Assembly: GCA_015680685.1 (NCBI GenBank)
Contig: MNCI01017497.1
Location: 1,172,633 to 1,236,632 of the forward strand
Direction of reading: 5' to 3'
DNA: 64,000 nucleotides
From: Gnetum montanum
Lineage: Eukaryota > Streptophyta > Gnetopsida > Gnetales > Gnetaceae
The notes beneath the pieces are model-generated. The model saw only the letters and a program-made list of their open reading frames with translations. It was not told where the DNA came from and ran no database searches. Of this stretch, positions 10,506-22,900 are shown piece after piece; the first letter of the stretch is position 1, and each line of letters opens with the position of its first letter. The position numbers were made by a program, and so were the translations under genes.

Positions 10506-13500
10506 AATGCTATCAATGATCCTTATTAAGGATTGGTTGATCAAGTCTTACCTAATCTTATATAATGTCAATCCTAGAAGAAATCTTTATGTTTTACCTA
10601 CCTTTATCATTCTAAACTATGAAAAAAAGAATTTCTTTATGAATAATTAGAATCATCATGAGAAAGAATTATTGGAAAATTAGTTTTCCTACAATGCCTA
10701 TCCATTATCATAGTTAATGCATAATCATAGGAAATTTTGATAAAGGATGATAACCAACCTTACCCTACATAATGCTTATTAATGCACAAACTAGGTAGCA
10801 CAAGTATAGTCATAAGCAACTTGTATCAAATATTAGAGGCCAATCTATACACATTGAAATGCCTACCCATTGGTCTAAACAAATCATCATCAAGGAGTTG
10901 AAATGTTATATAATTGATTATTCATGATATCAAAAGAAATAAGAGGATTAGAGGATGTAGAAATGACATAATTTGGTTGAAAACAAAAGACCTTAGTTGG
11001 ATCATGAGTTAACCATGACTTGTGTGGAAGATAAACTATGAGTCATGATCAGGTCATGGTGGAAGCCATAATGCCACCATGAATAATGACACTTGGTGGG
11101 TGAAATTGCCAAATCATAATCTATGGTTAGGTTGTGGTTAAGACCATGACTTCACCATGAGTCTTGGTAAGTATTAAACTTGTAATAATATGTATCTTGG
11201 GTTTGGTTTTCGATTCTTATGAAATTACAACCCATGATTCAATTATGATTAGGGATTGTAACCTCATCACAACTCATGGTTTTGACCAACACCTTCACCA
11301 CAAGTTGTGATAAATATAGCATGAGTCATGCTAGCATGAAATGCCACTATAGACATGTCAAAGATATAATGAAAAATAAGGGTTAGCATAGGATTAAAAT
11401 TGAAATTTTAGAATAACCATTACAAGAGTTATAATGACATAAGAAGTCACTTAAACAAGGAATTATATCTTCCAAATTATAATACATTGAGGTTACAAAT
11501 GAGACATCAAGTTTGAAATTGGTTGCTCTACATTGTAGACTAGGAAGAACTGCAACACTAAAGATTAGATCCACCAAAGTAATAAGCTAAAATCAAGATT
11601 TAATAAAGAGAGATTGATTGAAACCAAAGTGTGAATGAATAATACAAACCCATAGCATTATACAAAGTTCTAGGGTTTCCAAGTTAATATCAAAGTCATA
11701 GTTTACCATATTAAAACTGTTTAATAAATTTCACAATTAAAAAATTACCAAGAGTTTAATAAATATTTTAAAGTTCAAGTCTAGTTGAAAAAAAATATGA
11801 TAAAGCTTATGAAAGTTTTTAGAAAATAATTATAATACTCAAAAATATAAAAATACCATTTCATAGCATGTGTCACCATCCTAATAACCTATTCTTAGCA
11901 AGAAATCACCAAGAAATAAGTAATTTCTAAAAAAATTCAAAAAGCTGAATAACATCATATTTATAAAAAGATATTAGAAGTTGCCAAAATAAAATTAAAT
12001 AATAATATTTTTTTTAAAAAAATTACAATTTATAAAAGGATAAAGAATAATTAAAAGATTTATTATTGAATAAAAACTAAAACATAAATATTTACAATGA
12101 GAAGTTTATGAATTGAAATCCTTAAAAGCATAAGATCATACATAAAAAAAATAATGGTAATCAAAATATAAAAGATACTAGATGATGAAAAATAGTTGTG
12201 CATAAACCAAGGCACTAGAAATAGAGGGTGTTACATCAAAGGTCAACAATTAAATCCAAAAAAAAACTTGGAATAAGATTCAAAGGAAAACACTTACTTA
12301 AGTTCTAGATGATAGAGTAGGCCTAGATCTAGCTTATGTTTGATTTGTTAGGGTTTCCCTCTCTAGGTTTATCTCCTAGATGTCAACAATGAAAATGTTT
12401 GATTTTTAACGGAAGAGTTACTTATAAGGGCATGTTAGGGTTTAGCAAACATAGTAAATTCTATTGAAAAAACTAAAAGTAAAAAGAAAATACAAACAAC
12501 TTGAAATTTCTGAAATTAATAAAATTCTAAACAAACATGAGAGCATACCCAACACTTACCTAATAAGGTATCCCTTATGGACTAGCTAATAGGTATGTCT
12601 ACCCTTGAATTCTAACCAAATGTCTAAGGTGAAAACATGACTAATGAAGTTACTATTACATGATGCTCAAAAAATGAGATGAAAAAATAAGTAAAAATAC
12701 TAAATAAAATATATTTAATTAATTAATTTTCAAAAAATCATCAAGCAAATCAAACACATAGTAACCAAACATACCAAAAGCTTGATGTAGTACCTCATGT
12801 ATCCATTACCCTTCTAGTGCTTGATCCTTTCTTATGCAAAACTCTAATAATGGGATTAGTGTAAATATGATTAATTTAATAAAATACTAAAATCAAATAA
12901 AACATAGTAAAATACCAAAAGCATTCTTAAAGGTAATTACCAATTATTTATCTCAACCCAAACCATAGCACAAGCATACATAATTAACAAGTAGGATACT
13001 TAACATAAAGCATAGGCTTACAAATAACACAGAAAGGGTTTAAAATGCAAACATACCAAAGGGTAAGGGATATTTAAGGTTGAGGTTTTTCAATAATAAA
13101 TTAAATATATAATAAATTTCCATATAAATGGATGTAGACCAAGTCACAGGGTTGAGTTATTAATGCATTAGCAAGGCATCTCTTTAGAGGAAGACCCTTG
13201 GAAGGATTTACATATTCTCAAGCATAGAAAAAGTTTGATTATATAATTTTGTGATAAGAATTGTGTCATTCAACCTATGTGGATCTTTTGAGATAATTGA
13301 TTTAGTATTGTTACTTTTTAAAGAGAGTCATATTATTTCTTGTTAAAAAAGGGGCTAATGTATGATAGGCTAGAGAAGATAAGAGGATTTAAGGATGAAT
13401 CACTTTTAAAGAGTGGAGAATCAACATATTCCTTTGAATATGGGGTTTTCAATTCTGCCATGTTATGGAAAAAGTCCCAAATATCCTAGCTTATACTAAT

Positions 13501-15120
13501 GTAAGTCTTTCACTATGCATGGGAAGCAAGTCCTCCAAGGTATGTAGTAACCTTTCCTTTGATGTAGATGATTAATTCCACATTCTTGTATCACTATAAG
13601 CAATAGATGTGGATTAGTTAACTAAGATTTAGTTGGGGGTGGAATAAATAAGCTATAAAAATAAATTTAAAACACCAATTAAAATCACTAAAATGAAACA
13701 CATTCATTGATGTGTGTGATAATGTTTACCATCTTAAAATCCATTTGAAATTAAAATCCTTTCATGATACATCCTTTAGGGTTAACAATAAGCTTGGTAT
13801 CCCACATGACTCCTAAGGGTCTTGCAAGGATTAAAACAAATTGTGATGCTCCCTTAGGAGATACTTACATACATCGTAGGGCTAGAACAATATGTCAAAT
13901 ACTTGGATACCCAGGTGAACCCCTCAAGGCTACAAGATAGATCTCCTTGTGGTGAGAATGTACTATTCTCAAAGTAATAAAGGATTATAAAAAAAGTTTG
14001 AAGTGTAGGACAGGTGATTCTACAAATCACATCTACATAATAATGAACTTATACTAGGGTAATAAAATAATTAATATATTAAGTCCTAGATAAAAACCTA
14101 ATAATCAATTTATTAGATCAAGGATATGGAACAATAAATTTGATCATGGTAGATCAATAATCACTCAAACCCTAGGAGAATGATGTATCAATGATGATAT
14201 AGCTCTAAAACAAACTTCTAATTTTTCAAAATTTTAGCCAATGTAAATCCCTTGCTTAAGAAAAATCTAAGATGTCCAATCCAAAGTAATAAACCAATGA
14301 TTTCCTTGGATTTCTTACTTCATTAAAGATCTAGAAATATTCTTTAATAAGTTGTGCACCAAAGAATGTTTCTTGTGAAGAAGTGAAGTTAGAGAAATGA
14401 ATAGTAACAACTTTTTTAATTGTCCCAAGGGTTGTCTAAGATGTCTCATTCATGGATTGGACATTCACATTATAAAGGTTGAGGCTTAGATGGAGTGTCT
14501 AGAAAATGTTTGGATGTCCACCTTACAATTGGATTAATTCTAGTGGGACATCTAATCATGGGTTGAAACTTCCACCTTGTACTTAGGATATCCACCTTGG
14601 CTGAAATATGAATTTTGTAGCTCTGCCTATTCTTAGCTTGGACATCCATCATAATCTTGGACATACAATATGCATCTATAGCTAGAAAAGGATTATATTT
14701 GAATTTTTTGAACTTGAACTCCATGCATTTTAGATTCCTCATCTCATGTTTCTTAAGTTTCACTTTGACTTGAAACTTAGCAACTCGGTTGATGCTTGAA
14801 ACACAAGCACAACTAAGCATACTTCTTCGTTATTTAGATTTTAGACCACAAAACATGGGATAAATCAACAATCTCTTCCTTTTTGGTAATGTATAAAAAC
14901 TTGAAAATGGTTGAGTAATATATAATCTAAATTTTGAAAGATTAGACATAAATCACAACATCTAGATAAAAGGAAGTTCATGCTAATTAACATATAAACA
15001 TAATGTGCAAAAGTCATCACAATATTACATGGTAAAGTAGTCATCATAGGTTCATAAAAAATGAAATATAACAACATGAATACATAAAGTTTTAAAACAT
15101 AGACATAGGAATAAATTGAA
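10506..15120. other. Unassigned AT-rich DNA, no gene seen
   Basis: About 4.6 kb with only short, compositionally biased frames. I do not recognise a transposon protein or a host exon. At 12226-12236 the sequence gggtgttaca could be an LTR terminus (the mirror of TGTAACACCC), but I cannot find a partner. 14430-14660 carries several agatgtct / ggacatcc motifs like those in the SIRE-like LTRs further right. Its right part may therefore belong to the copia fragment E. Confidence 0.5.
10990..11330. repeat. Degenerate repeats of an atgagtcatgg-like motif
   Basis: Short degenerate copies of a motif resembling (c)atgagtcatg / ccatgactt recur on both strands: atcatgagttaaccatgact, gagtcatgatcaggtcatgg, accatgacttcaccatgagt, catgagtcatgctagcatga. 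Spacing is irregular. This looks like a decayed minisatellite or a field of imperfect palindromes. No coding potential is seen. Confidence 0.55.
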
Positions 15121-15179
15121 AATATGTATGGTCACTAAGAACAAAGTTCTCATTTCTTATTTCCATTTTTTGGACATTT

Positions 15180-15487
15180 CATAAAAGGGTAAAAATAAGA
15201 ACCTCAAATGCACTTAAAGGTGGTTGGAGAAGAAAAGGCTATAGTTTGGAAGATAGCTACATCTATGTTATGGCATAGGTGACTTGGCCACATTAATGAA
15301 CTTAGGTTGCATAATTTACTCAACATGAATTTTCTTACAAAAGTATACAAAATTGATTATGCCTTTTGTGAGAATTGTTGTAATGAAAATAATGTGGGAT
15401 TGCGTTTGAAAGTAATAAAACCAAATGTAAACAAATTTTAGATATTATGTATAAGGATGTTTAGGGATTAGGTTTCGAAGCATCTTT
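15180..15487 (+). pseudogene. E: copia pol fragment, GAG-pre-integrase domain
   Basis: The frame containing GHINELRLHNLLNMNF followed by CENCCNENN (about 15285-15390) matches the GAG-pre-integrase domain of Ty1/copia polyproteins (pattern W-H-x-R-x-G-H, then C-x2-C). The preceding 'tatggcataggtgacttggcc' keeps the Trp-His (tggcat). The fragment is cut at 15487 by the start of LTR A. No RT or integrase core is seen on either side. It may derive from an autonomous relative of A, B and C, which lack pol here, but that is inference. Confidence 0.6.
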
Positions 15488-16624
15488 TGTTGACCTTTTG
15501 GTATGTTAAAACCTTAGAAAAAATGGAGAATGTGAAAACATGTTTGAAGTCTTGTAAGACTAAGATGAAATAAGTGATAAGATGATTAAACAAGAGCTAA
15601 GACAACAAAATGATCATAGAGACAACAAAATAAGAGCTAACCTGGGAGACAAAATAAGATTTGGGATGACAACACGAGAGCTAGGATGATAGGATAAGTG
15701 TTGGGATGCAAATGGAGTCTAAAAGCCAAATGAACATGTTCCAAGGACTACCAAGATGGAAAAATATCAAAGAAATGCTCTAGATTTCAAAGTTGACTTG
15801 CAAGTGAAACATCCTAGATTGACAGAAAATGTCTCAATCCTTGCAAAGATGTCTTAACTAAGACATCTCAAGATAGATGTATCACTTTCTAGATAGATGT
15901 CTCATTAGAATTGGAGACGTTTTCATATATATGTCTCAACCTTAAATGGGACATCCCAATTGGCTATTTCCTAGTCGTTGCATGAATTCTAAGGATTTTT
16001 TGAAAACTTTATGGATATAAAACAAAGTGGAATTCTTTGAATTGTGCAAGTACTCTTCATCGAATATCTATCTTTGTCTACACTAAATTGAATTGGCTTT
16101 GTTTTCCATCAATTTGACCAATTGTATTTTGTTGTATGAGTTGAGAGCTTCATTGTAAGGAATTTATAAATTGAGTTACACTTTCTTCTTGATTTTTCTT
16201 CTTTCTTAGTAACCTTGTGATGTTGATGTACTTCTTGTAGGAAGGCATATTTGTTGAGCTTATCAGGATCTTAAGAGGTTGAGTGTGTTGGCAGTGATGA
16301 AACACACCAGTGTGGAGCTCACATTTTGTAAAGGTTGTGGAATCCTTGAAATCATATTTTGAGCTTGTTGGGATCTTATAGGGTTGATTGTGTTCATAAT
16401 GCTGAAACACTTTGTGCAAAGCTTAAACTTTGTAAAGGTTTTAAAGCCCTCTAAATCATATTTTTCTAAGAAACAAAGTTTGGAGATGTGCAAGGATTCT
16501 ACCCTCTGAGTGTGGAGGTACACAAGCTGGGAAACTATGTTAAAACTATGTGTGATTTTTTATGGATGTAGTTGTTTTAAATTGTGGAATTTATTCAATC
16601 CCCCTTCTATGATCTTGGTCCATA
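15488..16624 (+). repeat. A 5' LTR (1137 bp)
   Basis: It starts TGTTGACCTTTTGGTATG and ends ...GGTCCATA (CA altered to TA, as in B's 3' LTR). It aligns with the LTRs of B and C along its length. The U3 carries AGATGTCT-type motifs (15855-15960). The downstream half has two imperfect units of about 105 bp (16253-16358 and 16359-16462), each starting TTGAGCTT and containing ...gatgaaacac... and ...ttgtaaaggtt.... Confidence 0.85.
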
Positions 16625-16626
16625 AG

Positions 16627-16639
16627 TGGTATCAGAGCC
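16627..16639 (+). other. A primer-binding site, initiator tRNA-Met
   Basis: TGGTATCAGAGCC is a perfect match to the classic plant tRNA-iMet primer site. It is separated from the LTR end by AG. The same two-base spacer is found in B and C. Confidence 0.95.
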
Positions 16640-16681
16640 CAGTACTCTCAAGTTTAGAGCTTAACATCGCAAGAGTGAATG

Positions 16682-18230
16682 ATGGAAGGAACATCCTACA
16701 GTAAGCCACTAATGTTTGATGGGATCAACTTCATGTATTGGAAGGCTAGAATGCAAGGATTCTTCAAATTCATGAAATTCAAAGTCTAGGAGTCAATTCT
16801 TAAAGGGTACATGCTACTCATCAATAACACCATAGAAGCTATCAAGCCAAGAAGTAGATGGACATTAGATGAAAAACATAAATTTATGTTTGATTCAAGA
16901 GCAAAAAAATGTCTTTATTATGCTTTGAGTGAATTTGAATTTAATAGAATAGCTAGGTGCAAAATCATAAAATAAATTTGGAAGATGCTTGAAGTAACAT
17001 ATGAAGGAACATCAATTGTTAAGCAATCTAAGCTTCTAGTATTGCAAAGTAAGTATAATAAACTCAAAAAGAAAGAAGGAAAGAAAATTAAGGATTATTT
17101 TTCTAGGCCAAATGATTTAGTTATAGCCATTCATGGGATGGGTAAAGACTTGCTAGAAAGTAATGTTATAATTAAAATGATTAGAACTTTACAGCTTGAA
17201 TTTAGACAAAAAGTAATAACCATGGAGAAAATCATGGATTTCTCAATCCTAAAATTTGAAGAACTACAAAGTGCACTTATTTCCTATGAGATGAACCTCA
17301 TTAGTGAAGGTGAAATCAAGGAAAAACCCATTTCCCTTAAGTCCTCATCAAAGGAGAAGGATCCACTTGAACAAGAAGCAAATAGTGAAGACAAGTTGAC
17401 CCTCATATCTAGGAGAGTTCAAAGATTACTTGCATGAAAGGGTAAAAGCTTCAATTAATCAGGCTTCAACCAATTAGGCATCAAAGGTAAGGATTTTAAA
17501 AATAAAAATCTTGATGCATCACCCACAGAATGTTGGGTTTATGGTGGAAGAGGCCATATGGCCTCTAAATGTTCATGTGTTCACATGTTTTCCAAGAAGC
17601 ATCAACTCGACATTGATTTGAAAAAGAAAAATTTCTACACTAGTTAGGATGATGATGAACCAAGTGAGGAAGAAGCTAATGCTACTATAATGGATTCACA
17701 TCTTATATGCATGGGCCTTATACATGAAGATTTAACACAAATCCTTGAAGATTCTAAAGGTAAAGATTATGAAAGATATAGTGAATTGTGTGAAGAAATT
17801 ATTAATCTACACTATATACATAAACAAGCAAGGAAAAATATTCATAGAAGAATATTTGAACTTTATACTATATGCTCAACTTTAAGAAGGGGGCTCTCAA
17901 ATGTAAAAATTGAGGTTCAATTACTAATCCATTTGTATGAGAAGAAGTGTAAGAATACAAAATATGCAAGAACTAGAAAAAATAAGGAAGAGCCTCAAAA
18001 TTAGCATGATAACAAAAATATTGAGGAAGTCTCTCAAAAGAACACTTATACAAGTTCAATATCATCTAAGAGAAGAAATAAGACCAAATTTGGTAATCCT
18101 ATGTAAATTAGAGATACCCTATATTTTTTCTATAAAGTATGTGGACATGAAAAAGGTTATTATCATCCATATATAGAGGAAAATAGCATGACTACTTGGT
18201 CTTGTCAAGGGAAGTCTAATGAGTATATAT
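16682..18230 (+). pseudogene. A gag (SIRE-like UBN2 type), decayed
   Basis: The capsid protein of a copia element. The start chosen is the ATG at 16682 (MEGTSYSKPLMFDG), which matches the B start. The UBN2-type gag domain runs to about 17330 (MYWKARMQGFF, EGTSIVKQSKLLVLQSKYN, IKMIRTLQLEF, FEELQSALISYE). In-frame stops lie at 16787 (TAG where B has TGG), 16973 (TAA) and 17435 (TGA). A CCHC knuckle at 17532-17575 reads CWVYGGRGHMASKC, with the second Cys changed to Tyr. A charged, coil-like segment follows (17690-18004). A second knuckle-like stretch (VCGHEKGYYH) is at about 18138. No pol follows. Confidence 0.85.
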
Positions 18231-18299
18231 TTTGTTGTACAAAATCATGGAGAATAGATGAAGAAAAAGAAGGAATAACCTCTAATGAAATTAAGGGAT

Positions 18300-19190
18300 T
18301 AGGACCCATAACTATCAGAAATTATAATTTGTTCCATTTTGAATAACATGAACATGAGAAAGAAGGAACCTCACATGAGTTTGGAGACTCAAGCAAAAGT
18401 ATTAATGAAAGAAAGACCAGAAGGAGAAGAAAGGATGTAGGTAATGACTACTATCAATAAAAATATATGGTTGTAGTAGTTTATGAGGTTACAAGTTTTG
18501 AAATAGAAGACGAAGGATGAGAAATTTATCAATATAAGCATCCCAAGGAATGGTCCTATAATATCATATCTATAAGACTTTAGGATCTATGCCTTGAACT
18601 CAAAGTTTGATAGAAGGCAATCACTAAGGAGATTGACTTAGCTACAAAGTAATTATTAGTGGCAGTTCCATCAATAACACTATTATCCAAGTGGAGCACC
18701 ATCTCAACTTCAAGATTATTATCACTAATGGAAAAATCATAGTTGTGGGGGATGCTACCTCCAAGGTAGTAATATCCTTATCATCAACTGGACTTGTCTA
18801 GATACTATGTTAAGAAACATGTGTCTCTTAGTAGCTTTATAAGCCACACATCATTTTTCCATCACTACTATCCTCTAAATACCACAGTCCCGCTCCTCAT
18901 TCTCCACTACAACACTCTGCACCTCACACCTCCACTTCATTAACACTTGCACCACCTATGCAAGGTCAGAAACTTCCATAGCCTCAGTAATGTAATGTTA
19001 TGCGAGCCTTGAACTTGTAGTCGTATGACAATTTGAATGATTTTGAGTATAAGATTTAGGAAAGAGATTTCTTCAAGTCCAACAATCTACCTAAATCCAT
19101 GCAAGCATCTCTAGTTGCAAATCCTTCTTAAACTGCTCTAGAGATATCAATTGAGTTTCCTTGAAACTAAAGATCTCAAAATGTATACAT
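18300..19190 (+). pseudogene. D gag C-terminal part, heavily decayed
   Basis: Pieces align with the J gag tail. EIYQYKHPKEW (about 18520-18550) corresponds to J's EIYQYDHPKEC, and YPSGAP-like residues near 18680 to J's YYPSGTP. The following Ser/Thr/Pro-rich part is full of stops. The N-terminal gag and 5' LTR of D are missing. The boundary with A's gag lies somewhere in 18230-18480. Confidence 0.55.
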
Positions 19191-19194
19191 TGTC

Positions 19195-19730
19195 ATGTTA
19201 ACATATGAAATCACAAATAGGATAAATGTAAGATACCTTCCCAAGAAAAGAACTAATCCTATAGGTAATCTAATTTATTTTCATAATGTAGAAAATCATC
19301 TGTACAAAGCTTTACTAGACTTAGGTTTCATGGTGAAATTAATTTATCAAGAAATGTATAAAAATTGGAACCTACCTCTAGTTAAAAAGGTAACATCAAG
19401 TTGGAGCTTGCTGATTAATCAGTCAGTGTCTCTATGGGATTGTTGAAGGATATTGTGATCATTGTATACTGATGGTCATATCCAATGAATTTCCTAGTCA
19501 TTCATGTAGATAATTATAAGGGGAACTTCCTAATTATCATGGAAATGGCTTGGCTAAGTATAATTAATGCCAAGCTAGCAATCAATAACCTCTTTTTGAA
19601 AATATTCAATGAAAATGAATTCAAAAAGATTGAGAAGAAGATGGTTTCATGCATCACATATAGTGACTTAGGGTGCTATGACATGCAAAAAAATATGAGT
19701 TGTAAAAAGCACAACCATTACAACATGTAA
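19195..19730 (+). pseudogene. D aspartic protease (retropepsin), decayed
   Basis: ALLDLGFMVKLI (about 19308-19343) corresponds to J's active-site ALFDSGSGVNLI, with the catalytic DSG changed to DLG. The second half (19485-19700, FLVIHVDNYKGNFLIIM then AWLSIINA) corresponds to J's FLVIEVNNNKGDFPVIM and AWLSTIDA. A frame change and stops near 19445 separate the halves. The basic KIEKKMVSCITYSD tail follows, as in J. Confidence 0.75.
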
Positions 19731-20269
19731 GTAGTATGTCGAAACTACAGACATCCAAAGGTGATTTTATGCAACAACCACAAAATAATAAGGTACTCAG
19801 TGGCTGACAATAGATGATAGCTCTAGTTTCACAATGTGCATTGAACTGACTAAAATCCTCATAAGTGCTTAAATTGATAAGATGAAGAAACTAGAGTAGA
19901 TTGAGAATCAAGTCTTTGAAGTAAAATACAGGAAATAAGAAGAAATGAATTGTGAAGAGTTAAAAATTCCTAATATTTCTAGACAAGTATCCTTGGAATT
20001 TAAATCTTTACTAGCATCTCTAAAATATATGTTTTTTGATAATGGAAAACTAGTAATCATTAATGTCCATCTCACTAAGGAATAAAAGGGAAAGATGCTA
20101 AAGGTAATCAACAAATGGCTAATAGCCTTTTCTTTGTCATATGATGAATTAATGGGAATATATATAGGCATATGCCAACATTAAATCTATACAAACTCTT
20201 CTATTAAACCTAAGAGATAGTTGAAAAGGAGGTTGAATCAAAAACTAAAGTAAGTTGTTAAAAATAAAG

Positions 20270-21490
20270 TTGAAAAGCTTCTTGAAGAAGGATTCATCTA
20301 TTCAGTGGTAGATAATGAGTGGGTAAGACTACTTGTTATTGTACCAAAGAAAGGGGGATAATGGAGAGTCTATATAGACTTCAGGCTAATGGACATGGCT
20401 ATGTTCAAGGATCATTTTCCATTGCCATTTGTGGACTATGTGTTGGACATAATTATAGGACATAACTATTATAGTTTTTTAGATGGATATAGTGGATACA
20501 ATCAAATACAAATTGCTCTAGAAGACCAGGCTAAAATAACTTTCACAAATCCCTTGAGGACTTTTGCATATAAAAAGATGTCCTTTGTCCTATGTAATGC
20601 TCTTACAACCTTTTAATACCTTGTTCTAAGTATTGTTTAGTAGAAAATTGGTAGTGGTATGGAATTCTTCATGGATGACTTCTCCACTTATGCCATTAAT
20701 TTTGAACAAGCACTAGACAATCTTGCATAGGTACTAAAACTATGTGCAAAGACAAAACTGCAATTCAATTGGTACAAAAGTTACTTAATGTCCTAGGATG
20801 GCATTGCTTTAGGGCATAGAATTTCAAGGAAAGAAGTTGAGGTGGATCCTTAAAAAATAAGGGTTATTCAAGAGATTACTAGAAAACCTTAAACTGTCCA
20901 AGATGTAAGATCATTTCTTGGCCATATTAATGACTATAGGCGTTTCATTAAAAACTTCTCTAAAATTACCAAACCACTAGTTTATCTTACCAAGAAGGAT
21001 GTAGTCTTTCAATGAACTAGGGAATGTGAATAGGCATTCTAGTACTTTAAGTAGAAGCTTGTAGAAATACCAATTCTATGCATTCCTTATTAGTAGGAGC
21101 CTTTTCATATCATGACAGATGCATCCAACTATGTATTGGGAATAGTAGTTATACAATTGGATGATCAAAAACATTCATAATATATCTATTGTACAAGGAG
21201 GAGCATTGTTAGTGCATAACTCAATTACACTACTACAAAAAAGGAACTCAATGTAATGGTGTATGCTCTAGAAAAATTCAAGCACTATGTGCTCGGATAT
21301 CCAAATTTTATGCACATTGATCATAATGCAATTCTTTTCCTCATGAATAAGCCAATGGTAAGTCCCCATGTTATATAGTGGTTGGTGATCTTACAGGAGT
21401 TTGATCTCATAATGGTGGATAAAAAGAAAATTGAGAATTTATTTGTAGATCATTTATCTCGATTAATATGGGATAGTTATGATAACAAGA
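20270..21490 (+). pseudogene. D reverse transcriptase and RNase H, decayed
   Basis: The RT frame runs from LLEEGFIYSV (about 20280) through VPKKGG and VYIDFRLMD to FLDGYSGYNQI (20472-20504), which keeps the catalytic Asp. FMDDF (ATGGATGAC at 20671-20679) keeps the Y/F-x-D-D box. [24 protein letters not shown] (about 20905-20976) is the typical end of RT. RNase H follows with MTDASN (21115-21131), YTTTKKELNVMVYALEKF and HIDHNA, ending in ENLFVDHLSRL (about 21435). About a dozen stops are present, mostly TAG/TAA at former Gln or Trp codons. It cannot be active. Confidence 0.9.
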
Positions 21491-21559
21491 AACTATGGTT
21501 TGATAAATATCTAGATGATCTTCTCTTTGTTAAGGTAACCAATGTTCATGCACTAGTGG

Positions 21560-22351
21560 ACACAAATTATTATGATGAATTCCTCTCATATCTACTCACA
21601 TAAAAGACCCCTATTGAATGGGATCATAGAAAGAAATAGTAGTTTCTTCACTAAGTCAAAAACTACATAGATATCAAGGGTAATCTCTACAAGGTTTGTG
21701 TTAATGACCTCACATAATAGTATGTACCTGATGCAATTAACTAAGAGTCCTCCAACATGATCACAAGAATCCTTGTAAGGATCATTATGTAGGAAGAAGA
21801 ACAACCACAAAGATCAAGATGAGGAGATATTTTTGGTTAATAATATTCAAGGATGCTCACCATTTCTCTTGTTCATGTGAGAGATTCCAATGAGATGAAG
21901 GAATAATAACAAGAATGGAAGGGGACCAATAGTGGATTCAACTACTAAAGCCTTCCAACCTTTGGGGAATTGATTTCATGAAACCTATGACTTGCATGTC
22001 CAATGGGAAGTCATACATTACTATTTCTATTAACTACTATATCAAGTGGGATAAAGTTGTAGTTGTTTCTAACTATACCTCTACTACTGCATCTCATTCC
22101 TTTCAACAATATGTGGTAAATAGGTTTGGTGTGCCTATAGCACTAAATTTTGACAATGGAACACATTTCAAAAATGCTACCTTTTGCAAGTTAATGTAAT
22201 GCTTGGGGGTGTAACATAGACTTACAATACCTTATAATCCTCAACCCAATAGTTAAGTAGATGTAACTAATAAGGAGATCACTTGAATTTTAATGTGAAT
22301 CATTAGTAGATGTAGGAAAGATTATAGCATCAAACTTAATGATGCTCTTTG
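21560..22351 (+). pseudogene. D integrase, part before the H insertion
   Basis: The N-terminal zinc region is frameshifted (21600-21900). The core begins with F-G-E/I-D-F-M-K-P at about 21960-21990, then SNGKSYITI, VVNRFGVP and NFDNGTHFKN (about 22145-22175). The Asp of the usual SDNGTHF survives (FDNG). The catalytic Glu region reads ...S*VDVTNKEIT, with Asp where Glu is expected. The reading stops at 22351, where LTR1 of H begins. The frame resumes at 27754. Confidence 0.8.
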
Positions 22352-22900
22352 TGCAGCATCTTGTTCTTGTATGTCATAGCAAACATTTAATATACGTTAT
22401 ATTAGGTATTATGTGTAAGAAGATAACATGGCAAATGTCAAATATATGTAACATTCAACATTAAAAGTAAAGAAAATAATAGAAAAATGTAGAAGGAAAT
22501 AGGAAGAAATTATTTATTAATGTAAAATAATATATCTGGGTCATGATTTAGTGTTTCTTAGGATTTTTGTTCCTTTGACATCTATCCCTTAGAGACAATT
22601 TGGCATTGCCATCATAGTTAGGCCTAGAACCAATGACAAGGGATGCCCAATCCTCTTCCTGTCCTGCTACACTTAGCATCCATTACTCATCTATACTACT
22701 TTTGCAACTCCATGTTGATAATACCTTAGGTCAAATCCTCAAAGATTACTTTGAGAGACATGTCTATTATTACAACACATCTTTTCAAGTCTTAATGACA
22801 ACTTACCCTTTCAGGTCTTGTTACACTAATTTCAAAATTAGTTTTGAAGAGATACCATCTTTGTTATGTAGTGGCACTATTTGGGAATGGGGAAATTACA
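22352..22900 (-). repeat. H 3' LTR (left copy, 549 bp)
   Basis: It aligns along its length with 27177-27748. On the plus strand the ends are TGCAGCATCTTGTTC and ...GAAATTACA. The partner has TGTAACATCCTGTTC and ...GATGTTACG, so the ancestral ends were TGTAACA...TGTTACA. Short indels account for the length difference. Confidence 0.85.

Larger units (their letters stand above)
15488..18300 (+). mobile_element. A: 5' part of a SIRE/Maximus-like copia element
   Basis: 5' LTR, initiator-Met primer site and gag are present. No 3' LTR of this family follows; the other copies start at 36877, 42260, 45620 and 49938. The sequence changes into gypsy element D near 18300-18480. The 3' half and all of pol are therefore missing, and no target duplication can be checked. 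Confidence 0.75.

Noticed and set aside
11256-12236. A possible LTR from TGTAACCTC to GGGTGTTACA
   Set aside because: Flanks do not match (GGGAT and TCAAA), there is no second copy and no primer site or polypurine tract. The termini may be chance.
14470-14820. Minus-strand 116-codon frame as a gene
   Set aside because: Lys-rich low-information sequence across a field of short repeated motifs; no family pattern and no homologous frame elsewhere in the window.
22352-22900. H oriented on the plus strand
   Set aside because: No primer site follows the left LTR. The TGGTATCA-type site is inside the right LTR on the minus strand.
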